DNA of 64,000 bases from Guadua angustifolia (lineage: Eukaryota; Streptophyta; Magnoliopsida; Poales; Poaceae), in NCBI GenBank assembly GCA_036346375.1, contig CM070517.1:13867161-13931160 (forward strand). Direction: 5' to 3'. This document shows, one piece after another, positions 11,854-22,899 of the stretch. Position 1 is the stretch's first letter. Each line of letters begins with the position of its first letter. Made by a program: the position numbers and the translations under genes. Below the pieces are notes generated by a model, which saw only the letters and a list, made by a program, of their open reading frames with translations, was not told where the DNA came from and searched no databases.

Positions 11854-12378
11854 GGATGGTTTTTATTTACTTTATGCACTATGCAGCATTTATATTTATA
11901 TATGCCTTCTGATTTTCAGACACAGTAAAAAAATCAAATGACTGGTATGAGCTATGAGGTACAGACTGAAAATAGAAACCAAGAACAATCTCAACTTACA
12001 CTTATGTGCACTATCTAGACCGGCATGCTACGAAATTAAAAATTAAATAGATAGAACTTAAATTTTCTAGGCTACAGCTACAACTAATTGAGTCCAATTA
12101 TTCAAATAAAATATTTTTTGCCCGAGTGCTTAGCATTATTGTCGAGCGTGGAACACAACATGGCAGGGTTATTTACAGTAGACAGTTCAACAATATTGTC
12201 GATCAATATTATTGGGGGGTCATGTGTATCTTCTGTTTCTTTTGGTACTTGAAGTTGTTCGAAATAAAATCTTTGTCTGTCTAAGAGATCTTTCATTATT
12301 TTCAAAGAAAAAGGCAGACTACAAGTACATCTTTTTCTGAACATATCATCAGTACTGATTGCTGAAAATCTAGTCACA

Positions 12379-12450
12379 ACTGAGAAGCAACACTGGGTAA
12401 AAAAACTGAGAAAGCAATACTGGGTAAGAAACACTGAGAAAGCAATTACC
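12379..12450. repeat. Small tandem repeat, about 27-bp period, 2.6 copies
   Basis: Units starting ACTGAGAA at 12379, 12405 and 12433 share the core ACTGAGAAAGCAAYACTGGG. The third copy is partial. The repeat produces the Phe/Cys-rich look of the minus-strand frame across it, which is not considered a gene. Confidence 0.6.
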
Positions 12451-13384
12451 AATTTCCTCATTTAAAGCTTTTTTTCTAATGGACATGCAGTGAACAAATA
12501 AACGGACACATGTAGCTTGATTAAGCGGCGAAAGGACAAAGCATTTGGTAAGGAAGTATAATTATTGTTCCTTATTTGGTAAATGAGATCATGTTGACCA
12601 GTTAATTGAATACTTGATACAACTTTTTACAGGTGATAAACAGAAATTTACGAGAGTATACGATGTTGGAGCACTTTTACCTCAGAATTTACTGGCGGTT
12701 TCATAGACCATCACATCTCAAGTCAACATTTGATTTTGTTCGAAGTGTTTATCTACATTCCATGAGGGTGCATATGACACATTCTTTCAGAATTGTTTTT
12801 GTGTTTGTTTGGTGCTTAGACCAAATTGGTTTGAACGATTGCGCCTATTGAACTCAATGTGTCCCCTCCCAACAAATATTTATGAAGCTACATACCATAA
12901 CTGTATGTACTACATAATAAGCAACAGCATAAATCAATAAGAGGTCAACAGAATATGTTGAGTTTTGTCCTGGCTAGTTCTTTCAGGAAGAAAGTCGCAT
13001 GTTGGACATTCGCTTACCCTTACCCATGGCGTCATCTGTTGTAATGGTTATCGCCTTATCGGTTGTATGAACAAATCACGAACACTTGTTGGTTTTGCTA
13101 ATATCAATCACAACGTTTTGGTGAAGTGTTCAACTAACTAGCGAAGATATTGAATGACTGCACAGTATAGCTTTCTAATTGCAATACTTTGATTGCTCCC
13201 CTATTAATTCAAATATTAGAGTATAACATGAGCAAAGCCTTCTTTTGACAAAACTTTAACAAAGCTTATATTGACTAAACAGAGCTTTTTGTATTAACAG
13301 TACTCTCATGATTTCAAAGCTTATCCTTGTGAGGCTAACAGAATGGGAAAAAAAATCTTTTATAGAAATTATATCTTACAAGTA

Positions 13385-13530
13385 CTTCAATAGATGATTA
13401 GGTACAACTAAAAGAAAAATGTGAATATATATAGGAAGAACTGCACATCTTTGATTGCATGAAGAGGGGACACTTAAACCCATGACATCAACCACCACAT
13501 CTTGTGCTCTACCACTAGGCTACAGGGCTG
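13385..13530 (-). mobile_element. tRNA-derived SINE-like block
   Basis: On the minus strand the sequence carries TAGCCTAGTGGTAGAGC (about 13508-13524), a good RNA polymerase III A-box. About 30 nt later comes GGGTTTAAGTGTCC (about 13471-13484), a weak B-box. The spacing fits a tRNA head. No acceptor stem closes, so it is not a tRNA gene. An AT-rich body follows down to about 13385, the usual layout of a plant SINE. Target duplications were not found. Confidence 0.5.
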
Positions 13531-14311
13531 GCCGCATTAGGTGCAAACACTTGACATTGTATCCCTGGCCTCTAAGAACAACCTGGTAATGTCAAATTTC
13601 ACTTATCTTTCATAACCATGGCCTTTTAATGCTTATAATATGATCGTTTTGAGCAAAATAGGACTTCAAAAATACTCTTTGGAGTGGAGGGAGGCTAATC
13701 ACATGGTTTGTACTTGTCTGGTGGTATTGCTCTTTCAAAATTAGTGTTAAACAGAACAGATTCAATACGCTCCCTCTCTCCTTTGTGCCTCTGTCGAGCA
13801 AAATTTTGCTCGGGTTGAATTACTGTTTGAAGCCATTGGTTACTACATTTTGGTAATGTTGATCAGAATTGGAAGACAATTGGTTGCCAAACACTGGCAT
13901 ATGAATTCATTTTCACGCCAATTGTTGAGCAAATTTGGGGTAGTTAATTTCTTGTACAAATTTCAGTCATGTCAAATGTTAGATTAAATAGGTTGGGCAA
14001 AATTTGGCACAATCTAAACACACATACTGCAAACTAAATGGTTGAATTGGTGACAGAGAGGTTTGGGAATATCAAAGCAATGTTAAATATGTATATGCTA
14101 CACTAAACCGTCTGAAATCTACAAATCAACACTAAAATTCGCACAAACAATTGTTTAGGTAGGGCAAAAGAACATGCAGAATGCAGATGATGTTATTTCC
14201 ACAAACAACCACGTGTATTTGCCAGTACAAGTGTAGAACATGCAGATGTTGTTTACTAGGTCAAAAGTATTCCTTAGTAACTGCACTTAACAACAAGACA
14301 CCAAGGCTATC

Positions 14312-14960
14312 TGTTTGCATCCAGATTTAACATGTATAGTCAAAATCGGTAGGATATAGTCAACGTATTATAACCAGCATGTGACATGGGAAGACTTGAA
14401 GAAGACTTGAAGATATTTGGTTATGGTGAAGACTTTAAGGAAAAACCATCCGGATTAAGATTGATACGGATTGTGTTTTGTAATGTATTAGAAAAGGATG
14501 CGATCGGCCAACGGGTATAAAAGATGGTCATGGGCAAGGTAAGAGAAGACAAAATTCAACCAACAAATAATCTGCTTTTATTTTTCCTGTCAACTAGGAG
14601 TAGTTCTTGTAATTTGGAACCTTATAACTCGATTTTGATCAATAAAAGTTGCGCATCGCCGATTATTGTTTATCTTCCGTTACACCAAGTAGATTTGATT
14701 TTCTTTGATCTTGTTGCGTATCGCCTTTTTCGGAGTCGATCTACCTCTATCCTCTAATTAGGCGATTAAGACTTATCAGTTATCTGTGATCTAGTCGACC
14801 TTTTAGCTAATTTGATCTAAGCGATCAGTTTTGAACGCATTTTATATTTTCTTTTACCGATTGCAGGATCAAATCGGTTGGCACGCCCTAAATTACAGAA
14901 CTCGGTGTTCGTCAGGTGTGTTGTGGCGATAAACCCTACTTCACATTTTTTGTGCCAACA
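14312..14960 (+). mobile_element. Solo LTR, 649 bp, with 5-bp target duplication
   Basis: Begins TGTTTGCATCC at 14312 and ends GTGCCAACA at 14960. It is flanked on both sides by the direct repeat CTATC (14307-14311 and 14961-14965), the mark of retrotransposon integration. Inside are a TATA box (TATAAAAG, 14516-14523) and a poly(A)-signal-like AATAAAAG (about 14640), giving plus orientation. There is no internal region, so it is left from recombination between two LTRs. The family resembles grass gypsy LTRs carrying a GGCACGCC motif near the 3' end. Confidence 0.8.
14516..14523 (+). promoter_or_regulatory. TATA box of the solo LTR
   Basis: TATAAAAG sits about 200 bp into the 649-bp solo LTR, with a poly(A)-signal-like AATAAAAG about 120 bp downstream, the expected U3/R order. 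It could in principle drive transcription rightward towards the SUFE1/BolA pseudogene, antisense to it. Confidence 0.45.
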
Positions 14961-15112
14961 CTATCTCCAATCCATTAAACAGAACCAGGATGTGTGTTTG
15001 TAATGAGTACTTTTCATTCTAAATCTACAGCGCTTTAATGAGATCTAGTGAACATTACGAAGAGAAAGGAACAAAAATACACCTCTTGTTGTCAATCATG
15101 ATAAGCTAGTAC

Positions 15113-15563
15113 TTAAACTTCACATGGTGCCTTTGCATCGATGAAAAGAGCGTGCATTCTGTTGTTGAGCTCGTCCTAAAGATCATACACAGCCTTGTGT
15201 CTCTTGGGCATGCTCTTTCCCTCAAAATCCTTAAGACACCACCCGCACATTGAAATGTGTCTCTCCATTGCTCCCCGGCACCCCGGCATGCCCCTTGTGG
15301 AGGTGCGAAATGTCCTCAATCTCAAGCTCAACCGGCAAAAGAGCCCCCCTCTCAAGACACTCCCTGATCCTCTCCTTCCTCCCACCTCCAAGCCCGCCGT
15401 TCCCTTCCACCAAAGCAGGTGGCACCTCCTCCAATTGTTCCTCGGCACGCCTCTCCACCTATGAATCCTCCTCCACTTGGGCACCAAAAGCTGCAAACTC
15501 AGGCTCTTCCTTCTCCACGGCACGTGGTCCAGCAACTTCTTGGACCAATTCTTGGCTGCCAAT
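15113..15563 (-). pseudogene. SUFE1/BolA-domain pseudogene, C-terminal part
   Basis: Minus-strand translation gives an acidic linker (EVAGPRAVEKEEPEFAAFGA), then a BolA-type domain: RKERIRECLERGALLPVELE, IEDISHLHKGHAGV, SNGETHFNVRVVS, and in another frame GKSMPKRHKAVYDL and DELNNRMHALFIDAKAP, with a natural-looking TAA at 15113-15115. Plant plastid SufE1 proteins end in such a BolA domain. They activate the cysteine desulfurase of the SUF iron-sulfur pathway. The frame is broken by a stop near 15470 (after the acidic linker), a one-base shift after RVVS (about 15227) and a stop after YDL (about 15174). The 5' side is cut at 15564, where a Copia LTR starts, and no SufE domain is found beyond it. 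A separate BolA gene is the alternative source. Confidence 0.65.
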
Positions 15564-16008
15564 TGTTAGTTGTGATCTTCAGTCATAATAGGAAATACCA
15601 AAAATCAAGGAAAAGATCCGAAAAATTTGGGATTGACCCACAATTTCACGCTTTGATCAGGAGCAGTTTTGGTTTTGGTCCCAATAACTGTCGCCATATA
15701 ATAGGAAGAGGCCGACACTCAAGAGATTAAGAAAAAAACTTGAGCTTCGCCATCTTCCTTACCCCTTCCGATCTAGGGCTTGGCGCACAGGTTACCGAAG
15801 ACCGTGACCATCACCAAGCAAAATCTCGGTGCCCCATTTTCTTCATCACGCATTTGTGTTCGTCGCCGATCAAATCCCCTACACCGACAAGAACCCTAAT
15901 GGCTACTTCTTTTTCACCAGGTCAGTGCATTCATCTAATGATTTATTTCCGCATTACGTTTTTGGTGATCATGACTTAGGCAAGCTAATGTTGTTTATTA
16001 GTTCTCAC
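15564..16008 (+). repeat. Probable 5' LTR of the old Copia
   Basis: Runs from TGTTAGTTGTGATC to GTTCTCACA, with the PBS three bases later. The 5' edge is inferred from the TG start, because the partner LTR is lost and there is nothing to align. The insertion edge cuts the SUFE1/BolA pseudogene. Confidence 0.5.
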
Positions 16009-16011
16009 ATT

Positions 16012-16024
16012 TGGTATCAGAGCC
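16012..16024 (+). other. Primer-binding site (initiator tRNA-Met type)
   Basis: TGGTATCAGAGCC directly after the LTR end is the standard plant Copia/gypsy minus-strand primer site. It fixes the orientation of the old Copia as plus. Confidence 0.8.
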
Positions 16025-16470
16025 ATCTAGCCTAATCATGATCCCTTTTTTAGCCCGGTTTAAGCCTTACTCTTGTCGGTTAAAGCTCAGTTTTGCGTTG
16101 TTTTGGCTCGGGTTAGCATTTAGAAGGAGATGATTTAGCACATTCCGAACTAAAATCCCAGATCTGAAACCCTAAATTCCCCAAAATTCTGAACCCTAGT
16201 TCCCAAAATCAAGCAAATCCTAATGTCTAAAGAAAGGGTCTCGGGCTTACCTGTTCCGGTCGTTGTCACTGACGTTCTTGCTCGTCGTTGTCGGCCGCTC
16301 CGTGCGTCTTCTGGCCATCGCCCATCGTGCGTTGGGCCTTATGACCCTCCTCATCAGAGCCGCGCACGGCATTAGCTCGCCGTGTGCATGCGCACCGTCT
16401 CGCTGGTTCTTCCGCTTGCTTGGATTCGCCGCCTCCTGCTCTTCCGCCTCGCGAGATCGCCCGTCTCGTT

Positions 16471-17466
16471 TAGGGGTGGGCACTTTTAAACCGAAACCGA
16501 AAAACCGAACCGAACCGAATTAACTGATTTTTTTGGTTTTTTCGGTTTTTGGTTTTCGGTTTACGGTTCGGTTTTTTTTCGCTACTGTTCGGTCTTCGGT
16601 ATTCGGTTCGGTTTTTGTTTTCTAGCAACCGAACAACCGATTTGTGTACAGGTGAGCAAAGTGAGCTGGCGTTTGGGCCGTTTGGCGAGGTGAAAAATCC
16701 TCTCCCGAGTTGGACTTGGCGTTTGGGCCGTTTGGGAGTCCCGACTGCATGACCCCGAGCCCCCGACCTGATTGGCGATTCATTCTTTCCCCATTCCCAG
16801 CCTCCCAGCCTCAACCACTCAACTCAAGTGCGGCGCCAAACCCTAGCTGAAGACCTGAAGTCGTGGGCTTGCCGGTCGCCGCTAGCGGCGTCTCTCCGTC
16901 GGCTCGTCCAACCCCGCAGGCCGCAGCTCCGCCTTGCCCTCCGACTCCAAGGCTCTGCCGTTCTGCCCTCTGGTTCACTCCGGGCCAATCGAACTTAGCT
17001 TGATAGCTTCTGTGTAAGACTTAGCTTTCTGGACTTAGCTTTCCATGCTTGCGTAACCTGGTTATGGAGATGATGTCTTGGCTAGTTCTGGACTTAGCTT
17101 TCCATGCTTCTGTCATGTGTAACCTGGTGGTGTGATGTAATATTATGTCTTTGCTACTTGCTAGTTCTGGAATCTGGACCTTTTGGTTGCTTCTGTGTTG
17201 TTGTATGCTTCGGTTATGTTGTTGTCTGCTTTAGATTTGTTATTCAGGAATCAAGACATTGTTGTCTGCTTTAGATTTGGTATTCGTGAATCAGTTTCAT
17301 TGTCTTTGAGTTTTTTGCTAACCAAAAACCGAATTAACTGAACCGATTTGGTTCGGTTAATTCGGTTCGGTTTTTAAGAAATTTCGGTTTCGGTTTGGTT
17401 CACAAAATTCAAAAACCGAAATTTTAAAAAACCGAAAAAACCGAATTAACCGAATGCCCAGGCCTA
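16471..17466. mobile_element. Non-autonomous hAT element, 996 bp, 8-bp TSD
   Basis: The ends TAGGGGTGGGCA and TGCCCAGGCCTA are imperfect inverted repeats (10 of 12 match) of the hAT YAGGNNTGGGCA type. The 8-bp direct repeat GTCTCGTT flanks the element at 16463-16470 and 17467-17474. Both subterminal zones (16488-16640 and 17318-17455) are crowded with CGGTT/AACCG motifs in both orientations, probably transposase-binding clusters. The interior has no transposase frame. It holds GC-rich sequence at 16650-17000 and small duplications around TTGTCTGCTTTAGATTTG (about 17222 and 17263). It inserted into the leader of the old Copia. Confidence 0.85.
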
Positions 17467-18289
17467 GTCTCGTTTCTGTCGCCGACCTCTTGCGTTTTTT
17501 CCGGGATAGAAGTGGCATTAGGTTTAGGGTTTTCCTCGGCTGTGCCTTTTTGTTCCATCCAGGATCCATCTTGGCAGTTGAACGCAATCGAACGGTCTTG
17601 ATTGGCATGCGCGCGGGCTGCATTTTTCGGTTGGGCCATTGCTTCGATTGGCGTTAAGATGGGCTGCGCGTCTCAACTGGGCCGCGGGCATGAGGGTTGC
17701 AATTTGCATCTCGCGGGCCGAACTGCGATCGGTTTGGGCCGTGTCAATTCGACTGGGCCGTATGAGTTTTGGCCCAATGAAAACAGTAGCTTTAGCCCTT
17801 TAGTTTATTTCTTTCAGCCTGATTTAATTTCAGTCTTTAATTCCAGCAATATATTTATTTTCTGAGTATTATTATTATTCAGATTAATTTTAATGATTGT
17901 TTTCCTGTGCAAGTTAATTAATGAGGCTATTAGGCCAGACCAATAGCTTGCGCGGTGTTTTGCTTCGGCTAAATCCAATCTCAACCATCGGATTGAGATC
18001 CGACGGACGACGTTGCCTGAGCACCGCCACGAGCCTGTGGCGTAGATGGGCCGCCTGAGCGATTTTTGGGCTGAGCTGAGCAAGGAAGAAGTTAAATTTT
18101 GGGCTTTAATTAATTTCAGTACATTTTCTAATGATTAATGTTGTTCTTCTTTATGCACTGCAATAATTAATATCAATTGCTCAGTAATAATGCATGATTT
18201 TATACATCCTTTGGCCAATGTTTAGTTACCCTAAGTGATGCTATTATGATAATTGAGGAATGCACAAATTTAGTTAATATTTTTGGCCT

Positions 18290-19460
18290 ATTATGATTAC
18301 GTTTGTCTCAAATCAAAATAGAACTAATGAGAAATTTTGATTTGGGGCTATAACCAAGTTTTGGACATTAATATACTTAAGTATTGACTTTTTATGGTTG
18401 TATTTCTGACCAAAGTTGTTTATAATCATGAATTGTCAAAATTTATTGCCCACTAATGAAATGTTTTAGATTCTAAGCCATGCATTATTGATGATCCCAT
18501 CTTTGGGCATAAGTTTTAGGCTAGTTTTGGATGTTTTCTCAGATAAGCCACAAATAATGCTTTAGTGCATTCTGGGAATAAGCTAAGATAGGATTAGTTA
18601 AGTGCTATGTTTCTATCTGAGTTGTTTATATTTCCACATATGTTATAATTTCTTATGCCCTAAACTATGAGCTTAAATTTTTTTCACTTATTTTCAATTT
18701 AGCATTTAAATTACTGCTCATTAATTATTAATTGTTTACGCTTCCGCAATTTAGTACTTGATGTCTAATACTCAATAATTTTGATCATGTGATTAATTTT
18801 GTCTCTTATGAATGTATTCTACCTTGAGATAATGTGATTATGATTAATTAAATGCTTCATGACTATATACTGACCAACGTCTTTTATTGGTCATGTGACA
18901 TTTAATTAATTCTCATATTAATTAAGTAATTGAGTCTTTTCAAGCATTTATATGATAAAGACTATATTATAACTAAGATATCTCTAATTAAGATAGAACA
19001 AACGAGAAGTCTTAGTTAGAGATTTAATGAAGTTTTGGGATTATGTTGTGGCCATGATTGTATTCTGACTAAAGTTGTTTGCAATTGTGTATCATTCCCA
19101 TAGATTAAGTTCTTTTCCGTATGTACCCAAAGGTGATACGGTTTGGAATGGTAGTCATGTTTTGGGATTATACTGTGACACATAGTTATATTCCAACCAA
19201 AGTTGATTATAGTCATATGTCATTCCCATAGCTTCTTTAATCAAAATGGAACCAACGAGAAGTTTTGGTTAGAGATTTCATGTTGATTTGAGGATTACAT
19301 TTTATGGCTCATGGTTACACACTGACCAGCATTGTGTGTGATCATTCACCATTCCCATTAGTGAGTCCAGTTATTCTTCGTTTTCTACCAAAATGTGATG
19401 CGAAGATGGGCTATTGATTCTTTTCTCATATTAAGTTCTTCGTTTTTGCCCAATGGTGAA
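18290..19460 (+). repeat. Degenerate tandem repeats in the Copia leader
   Basis: A block with the order 'AATCAAAATRGAAC..ACGAGAA', 'TTTTGGTTAGAGATT', 'TTRTGGYYATGRTT', 'GACCAAAGTTG', 'TCATTCCCAT', 'AAGTTCTTCGTTTT' recurs with drift at about 18310-18440, 18990-19130, 19170-19240 and 19240-19450. There is no coding frame. It looks like an amplified untranslated segment of the old Copia. No gene is seen from 17475 to 20002. Confidence 0.5.
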
Positions 19461-20002
19461 GCGAATTAGAATTGTTAAGCTTTGTCATTAGCATGTTATT
19501 AACCTGATCAGTGTCAGCTTAATTTCATGACAGACAAGCATTCACATTTTTGTAGATATTAAGTAATTATTAGTGTTATATCCCTATTATTAATTCAGCC
19601 ATAAGTTCTTCGGCTGTTTTCTAGTACCCTAATAAGAAATAAAGTAATTTATTAGCATATTATTCTTGAGGTTATTGATTACGCATACAAACATAATGTT
19701 GATGATTGGCACCTATTAGAAGAAGCATCTAATAACTTAGACATTGACAAAAAATCAATATTCTGATGACTAGTGGGAGCAATTTAAGCAAATATCCCTT
19801 TTGATCATAGAATTTAGGATCTGGGGAGCAATCCTCCAATTAAATTATGACTATATGGCAATAGTAGAAAAGTATTATGAAGCTCCTTAAAAGTTATTGC
19901 CAGTATACTGATTATAAGAGTGCTTAAAGTCAATGAGTTAGGACATAAAAAAAATATGGAGCCTTTTTAATTCACTTTATTACGTCATTCATAAAGAAAG
20001 TT

Positions 20003-22261
20003 TGTAACACCCCGGCTCCACATTGAGCCCCGAATGTTACCAACTTCCAAACTCACTAAAAAAATTCGGCAGCATCTCCCCTAAACATACGGACATCCAC
20101 TCCGCAGACATAAGAGCAATTCATCATAATTCAATAACATCTAACGAGGAAAATAACAACAACAACTTAAACAAAGATCATAATCGTTTCCATCAACCGA
20201 AGATAAACTTCAAATGCTACAGTCGCAACCTAGGTAGACGGTTCTCAAACGAAATCAACACAGTAAAGTAATGAAGTAGAACATATTAAATAACTGTCAT
20301 AGGTGGAACTTAAATGAGCTTATTGTCTAGTTGCGAGTGATCGTGAGAAGTGCTGAGCTATGTCCCTTCCCCATGTGCCGGTCTCATGGTACCTAAAAAC
20401 ATTAAACAAACAAGAGTGAGTCCAACGACTCAGCAAGTGCATTCAAACATAAGACAAGTCAAGATTAACATATTACATACCACATGTCCTTTGGCCATAA
20501 AGAAGCGTTATCATAGAACATATCACACACATAATTCATCCACATGATTCAATATGCAAGCTCAAGAATATCTCATCTCATTCACAATTTATCAACCATA
20601 TGATGCATCATGCTCATGAATTTCTCATTTCATCTCATTCTCAATCTTCATACATATGATGCATCATGCATGCTCATGAATGTCTCTTCTCTTTTCTTAG
20701 CACATACAGTATTGCCGAGTGCACATCCGTCGATGTGCACCCTCTTCCCAACCATCCCGTGGAAGGGGCCTACCGAAGTAGGTCTTTCTCCGCCATCCCG
20801 TGGCGGAGTCCTACTCTTAACACCGCTCCCATCCACGCCGGTGGATGGGACTACGGGGTAGGATCTCTCAGAGCACTCTGGATTAGTCATATATTCTCAT
20901 ATGACTTTCTCACCGACCCGGCTCAATGCAACTTTCATGAATGCATAATGCCAAAGTCATGGCTAGTATTCAAATTTCCATATCTCATCATCATATTCAT
21001 TTATCATCAACACTTCATTTAAAAGCCATAAGCACTTATCATGAATACGATTCCAACCATTATTCTAAATGAGTATTCCATGTCATTGATATCCATATTA
21101 GCCTAATCATACCAGGGAGCATCACCATGGCACACAAGTTGTAACAACAAATTGCATAAACAAGCACATGATTCATCAATTTAGCAAACAACAGTGATGC
21201 ACTTGCCTTTAACTCTCACGGGGCGTTAAGACAGGAGGTCGATGCCGCTCCCGGGTTCACACCACCTGCAATAGAATGATCTCCACTCAAAAACATGCTA
21301 CTACAGCAAGCAACCCAAAACAAAACGACATCGAACCTACGGATCGCCCCAAACTCCGAAACCTGAAATCTGCCGCTCGGGACAGCACACTTCAACAGGC
21401 CATAACTTGGGCTATACAACTCCAAATCAAATAAACGAGTATATTTTTGAAATCTACATGAAATTTCCTAGCTTTTCCTAAGTATACGGAAAAACTGATT
21501 CGGCCTCCTTTTACCCTCAATCTACAGATTAACATAACCTCTGCCCATCGCGACCAAAACTAAGCAGTGTTCGGTTTTTCGGCCATAACTTTTAGAATAT
21601 TTAACAAAATTGAGCGATCTTGGTCGGCTTTGAAAGATAATTTGATTATCTACAACTTTTGCAAAAGACGGCAGGTCAAAAAGCGTCTCTATCCTGCTCA
21701 AAAATGCCGCGCAAGCTCGCTGACAGAACGAGTCCGAACCTCTGTTTTTGACTCGGGATTGGAATCTGCCCTTGCCTCTTCTCCCCAACGAATCTGCCAT
21801 GAACAAGGGTTCCTAAGCCCTCACAAAACCACCCAAAAACAGGATCCAAAACCACAAGATCATACCTCAACCCCGCGGAGACGAATCGAAGCCACGAATC
21901 GCCGGATTGTGCTGTTTCTTGCGGTAGAATCGATCCCGGACAGCGGAGGAACAAATCTAGTGGAGAGATCTTGGCTTTGCTTGGCTGATGGAGGGAGGGA
22001 GGTGCGGCAATGGGGAGGAGGCGAGCAATGGGGGGTAGGGGGCGGCCGGCCAAAGGGAGGGGGAGAAGAGGCTAGGGTTTGGGGGTATGGGCCGGTTTTG
22101 GGGAGGCCCAAAGTGGGCTGCTGCAAAAACAGGAGAAAGACCCACTTTTCCTGACACAATTCCACCTCCTGGAGGCCCACCAACGGCTCATGGCTTCCCG
22201 TTAGCCAACAAGTCCAACCAACGGCCCGCTCGAACCCAAAAACGCATTTTCGGGTATTACA
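20003..22261. mobile_element. Solo LTR, 2259 bp, with 5-bp target duplication
   Basis: Starts TGTAACACCCCGG at 20003 and ends GGGTATTACA at 22261. The direct repeat AAGTT flanks it (19998-20002 and 22262-22266). The first and last ten bases form an imperfect inverted repeat (TGTAAYACCC). The TGTAATACCC end and the GC-rich part near it suggest a minus-strand orientation. There is no internal domain, so it is a recombination product. Frames at 21522-22183 come from the GC-rich LTR sequence and show no known domain. Confidence 0.8.
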
Positions 22262-22899
22262 AAGTTGGCTAAATACTAAGATAGAATATTATACTTATGC
22301 TGCCAACATTACCTTAAGTCTATGAAAGTTTTAAAGCGAAGTCTTAGAGAATGAATAGGAGGCTAATGTTGAAACTGTTGGAAGTTTTCTATCAGTACTA
22401 AGTTATGTTTTCACCCTCCATCCTAATATTGTAATTTATATTCCCATTATAAAAGGTAATTTGCTTGCACTTTATAAATTATTTAGGGAGCATTAAGTAT
22501 GTTGCTAACTCAATTAGCTTCATCAAAAGTGAAATATTTATGAGAATTCATCAAAATTGTGGCATTGATGCTTGTACCACATTTCGAGGGGAGAGTGGAA
22601 CGTCTCATTGAGAAAAGAAAAGCTTCATTATGTGAGACATAAACCGTATGAACAAATCCTTTTACTCTATTAAAGTTACTCTCCTTGTCAATAAGTTTAA
22701 TGGATGGAAGCATTAAAGATAATTAATATTAATATCTTACACCCAGGGAAAATTAAGATACTTATATACGTAGGATTATCAAGCTTCTATCTAGTCTAAA
22801 GGGTACCACTGAGTTTATAGAAATATTGATTCTAGTGGGAGCTCTAAGGCAAGGTAAACTATACTTGACACAATCGTACTATGTTTCAATGTCGATAGT

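Larger units (their letters stand above)
11854..14306. other. 3' flank of the NLR gene, no further gene
   Basis: About 2.4 kb with short frames only. A pyrimidine-rich stretch ending in TTTTTACAG/G near 12632 is acceptor-like and could end a 3' UTR intron starting at the donor that overlaps the NLR stop. The following 72-codon frame (12633-12851) has no recognisable domain. The region also holds a small tandem repeat (12379-12450) and a SINE-like block (about 13385-13530). Confidence 0.4.

Noticed and set aside
12102..12461. 119-codon minus-strand frame behind the NLR
   Set aside because: Starts in a small tandem repeat, has no known domain and no gene-like context; likely chance.
21522..22183. 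Frames up to 195 codons
   Set aside because: They are inside a solo LTR bounded by the AAGTT duplication; GC-rich LTR sequence without domains.
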